Positions 54,896-64,000 of a DNA stretch of 64,000 nucleotides are shown here, piece after piece. The DNA is from Anderseniella sp963759095 (GTDB lineage: Bacteria > Pseudomonadota > Alphaproteobacteria > Rhizobiales > Aestuariivirgaceae): contig CAVWYF010000016.1 of the NCBI GenBank assembly GCA_963759095.1, positions 62,001-126,000 of the forward strand. Direction: 5' to 3'. Positions within the stretch are counted from its first letter, which is position 1. Each line of letters opens with the position of its first letter. The translations under genes were made by a program, and so were the position numbers. Under the pieces are notes generated by a model, which was not told the DNA's origin, did not search any database, and saw only the letters and a program-made list of their open reading frames with translations.

Positions 54896-56918
54896 TCACC
54901 TAATGTTGAATGTCGATGACCCGGTCTGGTCAAGATTGTCCACGATGTGCGTTCCCGCGGTCTGCGGGGCGATCCTGTCGCTGCTGGAATCGAGCCATGC
55001 CTGAACCATCAGGATTGCCCACAACTCACGTCCGCGGTCGCGCCGTCCGCTCTAGGTGCTGGTCCCAGCATTGCTGGACGCGGTCGCAGTCCAGAAAACC
55101 GTCAGTTTGCATGCGCTGGCTGTGAAGCAGGTCGTGTGCCCAATCGCGCAACGGGCCCCTCAACCAGTCTCCAACCGGTACATTGAAGCCGTGTTTTGGC
55201 CTGTCGAACAATGCGCCGGGCAAATAGCGGTTCAGCACTTGCCGAAGCAGCCACTTGCCCTGGCCGTCGCGAACCTTGGCAGATGTGGGCATGCGCCATG
55301 CAAACTCGATCAACCTGTGATCGAGCAACGGACATCGCGCCTCAAGACTTGCCGCCATGCTGGCGCGATCTGTCTTCACCAGGATGTCGCCCGGCAGATA
55401 CTCGGCCATGTCCCGGTAAATCAGGCGGCTGGTGGCATCCGGTAATGTGGGCACCTGTCCGGTGACTGCCGCAGGCGGGTCGCGCATCACCGAGATGGGG
55501 CCGAACCTTGTCAGCCGATCGTAGAATTCCTGTTCGTCGGTGACATCAAGGACATCTGCAAGTTTCTGCAGATTCTCGCTGCGTAGCGAATGTCCCAGGG
55601 TTGATGGTAACGGCATGCGGTCGAGCAACTGATCCCAGAAACCTGAACTCAGTGCATTAAGTGCGGATGTTGCTCCGGCACGAAGCGGTTTTGGAAGCCG
55701 GAAGACGGGCGCGAGACGCGATTGCATCACGTGCCTGTTGTATCCGCCGAAGCACTCGTCTCCGCCATCGCCTGTAAGCGCGACGGTAACGTCACGCCGT
55801 GCCAGACGGGACAGAAGCAATGTGGGAATTTGCGACTCGTCTGCAAAAGGTTCATCCCAGACAGTGGGCAAATCGGGAATAACACTCCGGGCCTCCTCGG
55901 ATGTTACATTGAATTCGGTGTGCTCCGTGCCAAGATGCTTCGCCACCAGTGCGGCCTGTGGTGCTTCATCATAGTGGGTTCCAGCGAAACCGATCGAGAA
56001 GGTACGGATGGGGCGAGATGATTGGGCCTGCATGAGGGCGACGAGTGTCGAACTGTCGATCCCGCCCGACAGAAACGCGCCGACCGGCACATCGGCCACC
56101 ATTCGCTGGCTGACAACCAGGCGTAACAGATCGTCGAGTTCGGTTTCCAGTTCCGGCAATGACTGGCGATGGGGTTGGCGCTGTCCTTCTTCGGCGGTGC
56201 GGCGCAGCGACCACCATTGGTGCGTGCGCTGGCGTAATCGGTCCGCACTTGTAAACACCAGATCGTCAGCGCCGACCGACAGCATCGCACCGGGCGGTAA
56301 CTTGAACACGCCGCGCCAGATGCAATGGTTGTCGGGTATCCAGCCCTGCTTCAACACCATCGCCAATGCCTGGGGGTCAACCTGGGTTCGGATCTCCGGG
56401 TAGGCGAGTATGGCTTTGAGTTCGGACGCAAACGCTATTCCGCCCTTAACAACGGCAACATAGAGCGGCTTTTTGCCGATGCGATCCCTGGCAAGATGCA
56501 GAACGCGTTTTTCCCGATCCCAGAGGCCCAGTGCGAACATTCCGACCAACTTGTTCAATGCTGCTTCAACACCGAAGCGGTTAAACGCGGCCAACATGAC
56601 TTCGGTGTCGCTGTGGCCCCGGAACCGGTCGCCACGGGCTTCCAGTTCACGGCGAAGTTCGGTGTGATTGTAAATTTCACCATTATAGGTCAGGACCAGT
56701 TTATCGCCATGCGAATGCATGGGCTGAAAACCTTCCTCAGACAGGTCGATGATTGCGAGACGCCGGTGGCCGAGTGCAATACCGGCCTCACGATCGACCC
56801 AGATGCCGGCACCGTCCGGTCCGCGATGATGCAAGCTGGACGTCATCTGTTCAATGCTGGCAAGCCGCTTGGGATCAGCATGGTGAGGTGTAAGGAATAT
56901 GCCTGCGATGCCACACAT
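54896..56918 (-). pseudogene. asnB: Asparagine-synthase-type amidotransferase, frameshifted at the C-terminus
   Basis: Starts MCGIAGIFLTPHH with the nucleophile Cys2 of the glutaminase domain; the synthetase domain has VGAFLSGGIDSSTLVALM (SGGxDS pyrophosphatase loop) and ALTGDGGDECFGGYNRH. An extra base near 55,053 cuts the frame after CWDQHLE; the natural end continues as GRELWAILMVQAWLDSSS and stops at 54896. Such AsnB homologues in polysaccharide loci amidate uronic acids, which fits the VipA/VipB products here. Confidence 0.88.
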
Positions 56919-56922
56919 GCGT

Positions 56923-58221
56923 TCAGCTCCCGTGACCGGCCTGCGCCGGGTGCCGATGTGTCGCGGTCGCCAGTACCAGGCACAGGGCAATCACAAACCA
57001 CAACAGTGGATGGCGAAAGACAAAGTGAAACGTGCTGAATACTGCGAGACCCAACAGCAGGGCGGCCAGTGAGGCCAGCTTTGCCCGTGCTGCGATCAGG
57101 AATGTAGAGATGAACAACCAACCGAAACTCAGCGCCGCGATCAACCCTCCCTGGGTGAACAAATCGAGCAGCGTGTTGTGGGTTTCGAAGTTGGCTACCG
57201 GGTCTTCGCTTGGGTGCCGGACGTCAGCGCCGGCGTCTTTCAAGTTGACGCTCGCTTCCTTGATCTGATCCAGATGCGGCCCTGGCCCCAGCCCCAGCAT
57301 GCCTGTGGACATTCCCACTCCGAGAGCCTGCACCCATAGTTCGAGCCGCTTGGGGGCATCACGCTGTATTGCGTCGCGATTGCTGTCGGCAAACTGCTGT
57401 TCGATGCTGCCTGAATTTTCGGCGATGACGCGGGCGGACGGGGCCGACAGGACGAGCAGCGCTGGAACAGCAAGTATACAGAGCCAGGCGAACGTCCACC
57501 GGATACCCGGCTGCGTCGAATTTGATCGCAACCACTTTACAATGATGAACACCGCAAGCGCTGGACAGGCGACCGCCAGAACGAGCAGAAATGAATCACT
57601 CTTGGTCAGCAGACCGGTTAATACGGGCAGCACCGCACAGACCAGAGCGACGGCTCTTGCGCCGGGCCGAACGGCCGTCTCCGCCAGGTGGAATGATACG
57701 AACGCAATCCCGATGCAAACAAGCGCCAGCTGGTTGGGGTTCTCCGACCAGCCGCGCAACCTGTCCCAGTACCAGGGGTTCATATGCGGGATACTCAGCA
57801 GTGTCCACGCGTGAGCAAGTTGCAGCATCAAAAATGCTGAGCCAAGCACTGCCAGAAGCCAGGCTACATTGTTCAATCGCTTGGCGGCCGCCGGATCAAG
57901 GACGCAGAAAAAACTGATCCCGGCGACAAGGACGTAGGCCTGGATGTCGTGCTTTAAAAACGCTGGATCATTTCGAATTCCCATGGCGTAAGTTGTCAGA
58001 GCCCCGATACTCAAGGCGGTGGCGAACAGCAGCCAAAAACTCAAAATCCGCATCGGCGCCGAAGTTAGCGGGAGATCCGATCTGCCTAAATTGTGGACGG
58101 CTGTCAGCACAAGCCACAGGGCGAAGCAGATTTCGCCAGGACCGATCGCGCCGCCAGCCACCCGCAACTGTGATGCAGGCGACAACAACAATCCAAGGGC
58201 AAGTAAAACATCCTTTTTCAA
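56923..58221 (-). CDS. O-antigen ligase/Wzy-like polymerase
   Basis: 432 aa, about ten to twelve hydrophobic helices, with a periplasmic loop ending in THNTLLDLFTQGGLIAALSFG, the H-N pattern typical of the Wzy/O-antigen-ligase family. It would polymerise flipped repeat units. It is the first gene of a leftward operon with AsnB (5 bp away), ExoP-like and flippase genes. Confidence 0.85.
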   Translation of the reverse strand: MKKDVLLALGLLLSPASQLRVAGGAIGPGEICFALWLVLTAVHNLGRSDLPLTSAPMRILSFWLLFATALSIGALTTYAMGIRNDPAFLKHDIQAYVLVAGISFFCVLDPAAAKRLNNVAWLLAVLGSAFLMLQLAHAWTLLSIPHMNPWYWDRLRGWSENPNQLALVCIGIAFVSFHLAETAVRPGARAVALVCAVLPVLTGLLTKSDSFLLVLAVACPALAVFIIVKWLRSNSTQPGIRWTFAWLCILAVPALLVLSAPSARVIAENSGSIEQQFADSNRDAIQRDAPKRLELWVQALGVGMSTGMLGLGPGPHLDQIKEASVNLKDAGADVRHPSEDPVANFETHNTLLDLFTQGGLIAALSFGWLFISTFLIAARAKLASLAALLLGLAVFSTFHFVFRHPLLWFVIALCLVLATATHRHPAQAGHGS

Positions 58222-58864
58222 TTGCGCCTCGCCGGGCTGTGTTCAGCAGAACAATATCTGCGGTCAGGCAAGCCTGAGCGTCTGTCGAAAGTTCCGGTCC
58301 GTCACCGTACAGTCATTCACCTTGCAATCCACGGTCAGCTGGTTCATCGGTGGCTCTCTCAATCACTTTTGACGCTTTGCCACGCCGGCTTGACGTGGAA
58401 ACAGATGCAGCGCAGCTTGATCGACCGTAGCTGTTCCCGCTGATCTGGCACCACGCCGAATCCTGTTGTTTATGCGATGTCGACGACTGCGACAGCCAGC
58501 CGACTTTATTGATGCACAGATGAGCGCGCGTTACCAACGCACAGCAGATCAAAGCCCAGCTATTGCGGATTACCCCCAATTGGGTACTGCCGGAGGATAT
58601 GTGCCACTTCAGAAGCAATTTCAGCGGTTTCCTGACCGGGAGAGATGCCTGATCATCCCCAAGTGGTAGTGCTTAGTAGTCACGCCTTAGACGCGCCAAT
58701 GCGGGTAAGCTTTTGACGTCGATCCGGATCATCCGACCACAGTGAGCGTGTGTGCGGTTGGCGGGGCGGATCCTGGTGCAAGCCGTTTGGCTCAGCCGGG
58801 TCTTGGAGTTTCGCACATTAACGTAGCGGATGAATTGGCTCAGAAGTGAAGGAAAGTAAACGCC
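58222..58864. other. Divergent intergenic region of the polysaccharide locus
   Basis: About 640 bp between the Wzy-like gene (leftward) and the membrane-anchored epimerase (rightward). I see no gene, repeat or RNA; it must hold both promoters. Confidence 0.5.
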
Positions 58865-60444
58865 ATGTTTGCGTACGGATATTTTTATGAACTTCGTCCG
58901 ACAGTGGGCACATTTTTGCGTGTAACCGTCGACATCGCCGCCATCTGGATCGGATTTCTGATTGGCTGGGTCGTTATACACGGCGGCGACACGAGCATCG
59001 CGGCAGGACAAGCAGGCGGTTTGCTTGCCTTGGCTGTATGCCTGTCTGCTGTGTGCTTCTTAGGGTACGCAGCTGCAGGTCTCTATACAACCTCGCATGC
59101 GTCTCCATTGTTAGCCAAACTTGGTCGGGTGTTTCTGGTCACGCTGGGTTTTTTTGCCGCTGCAGGCGTGATGTCGTTTCTGGCCTCACAGCTCCTGGGG
59201 CTGACGATCGGTTCGTCTGAAACTACAGTTCAACTGTTCCTGGTGGCTTTCCTGATATCGACGGCATTGGTCATGTCGGCGCGCGTCACGTCGCTCGTAT
59301 TGCGTTCGGATGATCTGGATGAGAACAATGCCGGCATAAGGCAGCCGGGCGACGAAAACAAGGTTCTGGTCGTCGGCGGTTGCGGTTACATTGGTTCGAT
59401 CCTGGTCGAAAAACTGTTGGATCAGGGCAAGGAGGTCCGTGTACTCGACGCGATGCATTTTGGCGATGAACCACTGTCCGGTGTCGCAGGACACAGCCGC
59501 TTGACCATCATTCAGGAAGATTTTCGAAATGTTGAGGCACTTACGCGTTCCCTGAGTGGCGTGGGTACGGTGATTCACCTGGGCGGACTGGTGGGAGATC
59601 CGGCCTGTGCTCTGGATCCGGATCTCACAATCGACGTGAACCTGACCGCAACCAAGCTGGTCGGAGAAATCGCAAAGGCGTGCGGCGTCAAGCGGTTCAT
59701 TTTCGCCAGTTCCTGCTCGGTCTACGGCGCCTGTGATGACATCGTTGACGAGCAGTCGGCGTTTAATCCGCAGTCGCTTTATGCCAGAACAAAGGTGGCG
59801 TCCGAAGCTGTGCTTGCACCCCTGAACGACAGTGACTTTGCCGTGACCTGTCTGCGGTTTGCCACAGTCTATGGCATTTCCGGACGGGCGCGTTTTGACC
59901 TTGTTGTCAATCTACTGTGCGCCAAGGCAGTCCGGGACGGCGTCATCACTGTTTTCGGCCCGATCAATGGCGGCCGTTTGTCCATGTCGAGGACGTTGCC
60001 CGTGCTATCGAGATTGTGCTGAGGCACCGATCGATGCAGTTGCCGGCGAGGCTTTCAATGTCGGCAGTGATGTTCAGAACTATACACTCGGTCAGGCCGC
60101 GAAACTGATTAAACTGCAAGTGCCAGATGCCGAGATCACAACGGATGAAAACTTCACCGACACGCGCAATTATCACGTGTCTTTCGCGAAGATCCAGACA
60201 CAGCTCGGTTTTGAACCGACCTGGACGTTGGAACGTGGCATCTCCCAGGTCATCGCCGTAGTGCGCTCCAACCAGGTGGGTCACTATTCGCTGCCGACCT
60301 ACAGCAATGTGTTGCGCTTGAAGGAGTGCGATCCGAAGAGCTTTGCCAGACTTCCAGATCACCGGATGGGAAAACAAGTTCATGAACATCGCCGATGGCG
60401 CTGCGGCGCGACCGGACAATCACGAACAGTCAACCGCAGCCTAG
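58865..60444 (+). pseudogene. Membrane-anchored NAD-dependent epimerase/dehydratase, multiply frameshifted
   Basis: The first ~140 residues form about four hydrophobic helices (VDIAAIWIGFLIGWVVI; ALAVCLSAVCFLGYAAAGL; VFLVTLGFFAAAGVMSFLA; LFLVAFLISTALVM), followed by an extended SDR: VLVVGGCGYIGSILVEKLL, ASSCSVYGACDD and SLYARTKVASE (YxxxK). Frame slips at about 59,957-59,961, 60,018-60,022 and 60,330-60,350 break the C-terminal half (QWRPFVHVEDVARAIEIVL; GEAFNVGSDVQNYTLGQA). Reconstructed length is ~525 aa. A nucleotide-sugar epimerase held at the membrane, by analogy with WbpM/FlaA1-type layouts, is likely. Confidence 0.75.
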
Positions 60445-60453
60445 GGAGTTTCC

Positions 60454-61698
60454 AATGTCGATAGAATCCAACTCGGTGCAATCGCCGGCATCGAACAATG
60501 GTGTTGCTCATCCGCCTGAGAATCTGATTGACCAAAAGTCCCGCGAGCAAGCCTGAGCGTTCCGTTTTTCCGTCCCGCCATCGGCGAGGACGAGGTGGCT
60601 GCAGTAACATCAGTATTGCGCTCAGGATGGCTCACGACCGGACCCAATGCACGCGATTTCGAGCAGAGTTTCGTGGACTTTCTTGGCGGGGATGTCGAGG
60701 CTGTCGCCGTTAGCTCCGCGACCGCCGGGTTGCACCTGGCCGCCGAAGCATGTGGTATCGGTCCGGGCGACGAGGTTATTGTGCCGACCCTTACCTTTAC
60801 GGCAACTGCGGCGGTGCTTCGTTATCTTGGCGCGGAAGTCATTCTCGTTGACGTCGACGAACGCACCCGGACGATCAACCTCGAGCACGCCGAACAACGT
60901 ATCACGCCGCGCTGCAAAGCCATCATGCCGGTTCATTTCGGTGGTCTCGCCTGTGACATGGCCGCGGTAATGGACTTTGCCCGACGGCATAATCTCAAGG
61001 TGATCGAAGACGCGGCACATGCCCTGCCTACAAAATGTGACGGCAGGTTGATCGGCTCCTGGGAGTCGGATGCGTGTGTGTTCAGTTTCTATGCCAACAA
61101 GCCGATCACGACCGGTGAGGGCGGTATGGTCATCACCCGAGATCCGGAAATTGCTGCGCGCGTGCGCAAAATGCGGACGCACGGTCTGGACCGCGACGCG
61201 TTCGACCGGTTCAGCAAGGTGTCTGCATCATGGGCGTACGACGTGGTTGCGCCGGGCTACAAGTACAACCTGACCGATATGGCGGCAGCGATCGGGGTGC
61301 AGCAAATTGCGCGGGCAGAGACTTTGCGGTCAGGACGAGAACGTGCCGCCGAGCGGTATCTGGCTGCATTGGCGAACCTTCCGGTTGACTGCCCGGCTGC
61401 TGCGCCTGCGAGCGGGCTGCATGCCTGGCATTTGTTCCCGATCTGCCTCCATGAGACGGCTCCGGTGACACGTGATGAATTAATCGAGGCCTTCACCAGC
61501 GAGGGTATCGGTACATCTGTTCACTACAGACCATTGCATCAAATGACATATTGGAAAGAACGGTATCCGTTCAAGGCCGGCGAGTTTGAGGTCGCCGACC
61601 GCTACTTCGCCGGGGCGGTATCTCTTCCGTTATTTCCGGATATTACCGATGCGGAAGTTGATCGAGTGGTTGACGTTATGAATGAAATGCTGGTCTGA
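60454..61698 (+). pseudogene. DegT/DnrJ/EryC1/StrS aminotransferase, frameshifted near the N-terminus
   Basis: ATG 60454 with AGGGAG upstream starts MSIESNSVQSP; one base is missing near 60,551-60,556, and the true protein continues as SVPFFRPAIGEDEVAAV. The rest is normal: VAVSSATAGLHLAAEACGI, HFGGLACDM, VIEDAAHALPTKCDGRLIGS and FSFYANKPITTGEGGM with the PLP lysine in NKPITTGEGG. Such enzymes make amino sugars from keto nucleotide sugars, which fits the upstream epimerase. Gap to epimerase stop is 9 bp. Confidence 0.85.
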
Positions 61699-61702
61699 AA
61701 CC

Positions 61703-62458
61703 ATGCGGTCTAATGATCATCGTCCTGCCGTAACCAAACCCTCGCAGCGGACGCTGGCCCTGAAGCGTGTGTTCGATGTTGCAGTGTCCGGATTGGCGGT
61801 CGTTATGCTGCTGCCATTGTTCATAGTTGTTGCAGCAGCAATCAAGCTTGACAGTCCCGGTCCGGTTTTCTTTCGCCAGGCACGAGTGGGGCGCGGCGGA
61901 CATTTGTTCCGGATTTTCAAATTTCGGACGATGGTTGATGGCGCGTCACGAACCGGAACAGCGCTGACGGTAAAGGAAGACCCTCGAATTACCCGGCTGG
62001 GAACATTCCTGAGGGCTCGGAAAATTGATGAACTGCCTCAACTCTTCAACGTGTTTGCGGGCAGCATGTCGCTTGTTGGGCCACGTCCCGAAGTCCCGGA
62101 ATACATGGAATTTTACACCTGCGAACAGCGCTCAATCATCCTTTCCATGCGGCCGGGAATTACAGATTATGCCGCTGTCCTGTTTCGCGACGAAAACAAT
62201 GTTCTCGATGGTGAGAGTGACCCGGTCAACGTCTACCGGTATCGGATTATGCCGATCAAGTTTGCCCTTTACAAGCGTTACAGTCGTGACATTGGTCTGT
62301 TGACCGATCTACGTCTCATCTTTGTCACAGTTGCGTTTCTAATCTATCCCAACAGTTTTCGCTGGTTTGAAATCGGCCCGGATTTGCCGATCACTGTGCC
62401 GCCGGACAAGGTTGCAGGACAGATACCCAAGGGTGAATCTCTTGAGCAGATCAGGTAA
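61703..62458 (+). CDS. Initiating sugar transferase, ExoY/WcaJ-like
   Basis: 251 aa from ATG 61703 (an ATG at 61682 overlaps the aminotransferase). One membrane helix (VFDVAVSGLAVVMLLPLFIVV) is followed by the polyisoprenyl-phosphate hexose-1-phosphotransferase core: VFFRQARVGRGGHLFRIFKF, LRARKIDELPQLFNV and SLVGPRPEVPEY. It transfers the first sugar phosphate to undecaprenyl phosphate and so starts repeat synthesis. It ends the rightward operon with epimerase and aminotransferase. Confidence 0.9.
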   Translation: MRSNDHRPAVTKPSQRTLALKRVFDVAVSGLAVVMLLPLFIVVAAAIKLDSPGPVFFRQARVGRGGHLFRIFKFRTMVDGASRTGTALTVKEDPRITRLGTFLRARKIDELPQLFNVFAGSMSLVGPRPEVPEYMEFYTCEQRSIILSMRPGITDYAAVLFRDENNVLDGESDPVNVYRYRIMPIKFALYKRYSRDIGLLTDLRLIFVTVAFLIYPNSFRWFEIGPDLPITVPPDKVAGQIPKGESLEQIR

Positions 62459-62705
62459 GAAAGTGCGCGAGGTCACTTGGCCGGTCGGCTGACTCGTGTG
62501 ATGGACTGAGTCCCGACCCTAATAGCTCTGAAACCAATATTGAGTCCCCCGTGAAGAATTTACAAGTCATTGAATTAGCGATGTAAACGAGGTGATTTGA
62601 GTATTCGTTTTTGCAGGAAACCGGTTGTTTGGGTGGTATTTTCTTGCAATTTGATTTTGTGCTTTTGGTGTGATTCACTGGTCCAAATATTGATTTGGAG
62701 GGGCC

Positions 62706-64000
62706 ATGAAGCCGTCAGAACCAGTCGATACCGGCCAGCACGACATGTTTCGTTCAAGGCTCGACCAGATCATTCACATGGGTCATGAAAAGGTGATGCT
62801 GGCCAACCGGATCGACTGGCAATTCCTGTCAGACAAATGCGGTCGGAACTACACCGACAAGCCGGGTCATCCGGCTTTGTCCACGCGGCTGATGGCGGGG
62901 CTTCATATCCTCAAGTACGCCGACAACCTGTCCGATGAAGAGCTTTGCGCGCGCTGGGTCGAGAACCCGTATTATCAGTATTTCTGCGGCGAGGAGTTCT
63001 TCCGCCATGAGCTGCCGTTCGAGCGCTCTTCGATGACAAGGTGGCGCCAGCGCATGGGCGAGGACAAGGTGGCTGCACTGCTGCAGGAGAGCCTGTCGGT
63101 GGCGGTCAGGCTTGGCGCGGCAAGACCGTCGGACTTCACCAGGGTGATTGTCGACACCACGGTTGCAGAAAAGAACGTCGCCTATCCCACCGATGCCAAA
63201 CTCATCAACAAGGCGCGCGTGCGTCTGGTCAAACAGGCCAGGGCAGCCGGCCTGACACTTCGCCAGTCCTATGTGCGGGTTGGCAAGAAGGCCCTGATCC
63301 AGCATCAGCGTTATGCCCATGCCAAACAGTTCAAGCGCGCCGGCAAGCAGTTGAAACGCTCAAGACCTGGCTTGGACGCACCATTCGCGACATTGAGCGC
63401 CAGATCAAAGGCAACGCCACGCTGGAGGACGCTTTCCGGGCCGAACTGTGGAAAGCGAACGCGTAAGAACCCAACGCCCGCGCGATGACATCCCGAAGAA
63501 GATCTATTCGCTGCACGCGCCGGAGGTCGAGTGCATCGGCAAGGGCAAGGCCCACAAGCCTTATGAGTTCGGCGTCAAGGTCTCCATCGCCACCACACTG
63601 AACCGGTGCAAGGGCGGCCAGTTCGCCGTTCATGCCAAGGCGCTGCCGGGTAAACCTTATGACGGCCACACGCTTCAAACCATCCTGCCCGGCATCGAGG
63701 AGTTCACCGGCGCAGCTCTCGAGCGCATTCTGGCAGATGCCGGATACAAGGGCCACAACGCCTGCCTCAAGCACAAGTTCAAGGTCTTCACCACAGGCCA
63801 GAAACGCCGCGTCACACCGGCCATCAAACGCCAGATGAAGCGCCGCGCCGCTGTCGAACCGGTCATCGGCCACATCAAGTCGGGCCACAGAATGAACCGC
63901 AATTACCTCGCCCACGTCCAGGGCGATGCCATCAACCCCATCCTCGCAGCCGCCGGATACAACTTCCGCCTCATCCTCAAGTGGATCAGGGTTCTTTGGC
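62706..64000 (+). pseudogene. IS5-family transposase, two frameshifts, cut by window edge
   Basis: N-terminal DUF772-like block (HPALSTRLMAGLHILKYADN, PYYQYFCGEEFFRHELPFER), catalytic Asp in VIVDTTVAEKN, second Asp in ERILADAGYKGH and Glu in VEPVIGHIKSGH. Frame slips by one missing base at about 63,354-63,356 (AAA run) and again at 63,447-63,450. The final frame is open to the window end. Its left terminal repeat should lie within 62,590-62,700 but cannot be confirmed without the right end. Confidence 0.85.

Noticed and set aside
31717..62458. Exosortase/PEP-CTERM system
   Set aside because: The hydrolase pair and AsnB-type gene resemble such loci, but no exosortase or PEP-CTERM protein is encoded in the window.

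Overview
The window looks like a chromosomal segment of an alphaproteobacterium, probably of the order Hyphomicrobiales (Rhizobiales). The pointers are an ExoF/ExoP/ExoY-type polysaccharide locus, a DUF3422 membrane protein, an RHH_4-type ribbon-helix-helix protein, perfect FNR/FnrL-type boxes beside haem genes, and a recombinase-DUF2924-DUF3489 trio. This placement is inference; there is no rRNA or core marker to settle it.

Region 1 (1-12,650) is ordinary chromosome. It holds a TfoX-like/DUF899/ArsR operon read leftward behind a double palindromic operator, then a rightward run (SnoaL-like, GNAT, nitrilase-family amidohydrolase, beta-carbonic anhydrase, RHH protein, glyoxalase-like protein, Tat-secreted gluconate-2-dehydrogenase-3-like subunit, GMC oxidoreductase). 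A SIMPL protein, hemN, a HemG-like flavodoxin, a DUF6455-like protein and a DUF3422 protein follow. Two perfect TTGAT-N4-ATCAA boxes mark hemN and the HemG-like/DUF6455 divergent pair. A 304-bp palindromic MITE-like repeat follows hemN.

Region 2 (12,655-25,837) is an integrative island in the 3' end of a CAT-anticodon tRNA. It has a tyrosine integrase next to the tRNA and a 16-bp direct repeat of the tRNA end at the far side. Cargo: an autotransporter-type surface protein with twelve almost identical 333-bp repeats, a small serine recombinase, a three-gene cassette (TIGR04255-like protein, small membrane protein, unknown 210-aa protein) between ~75-bp imperfect direct repeats, an unknown two-TM protein, an HTH/HGG-motif protein with a decayed inverted copy, and a Rep-like protein.

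Region 3 (25,838-31,710) is a patchwork: a second tRNA-3'-end-like remnant, a large serine recombinase with DUF2924 and DUF3489 genes, a class II aldolase and a carboxymuconolactone-decarboxylase-like gene, and IS3 and IS30 remnants.

Region 4 (31,717-62,458) is a large biosynthetic locus. It opens with a 4'-phosphopantetheinyl transferase and a 1531-aa NRPS-like enzyme (formyltransferase, partial condensation, adenylation with an inserted luciferase-like monooxygenase, carrier protein), divergent from two alpha/beta hydrolases that resemble exosortase-locus hydrolases and lack a standard serine nucleophile. It continues with glmS, two paralogous LuxR regulators on a ~1.15-kb direct duplication, UDP-HexNAc dehydrogenase and 4-epimerase (VipA/VipB type), a polysaccharide deacetylase, a GT4 glycosyltransferase, a secreted beta-propeller, ExoF-like export protein, flippase, ExoP-like co-polymerase/kinase, AsnB-type amidotransferase, Wzy-like polymerase, a membrane-anchored epimerase, a DegT aminotransferase and an ExoY-like priming transferase. 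Together these suggest a Wzx/Wzy-dependent exopolysaccharide containing GalNAcA-type uronic acid, possibly amidated. The window ends in an IS5-family transposase that runs off the edge.

A caution: at least a dozen otherwise well-conserved genes carry single-base frameshifts, often in homopolymers and mostly between 38.9 and 60.6 kb. These are either assembly indels or clustered decay. Coordinates for those genes span the whole reconstructed gene.
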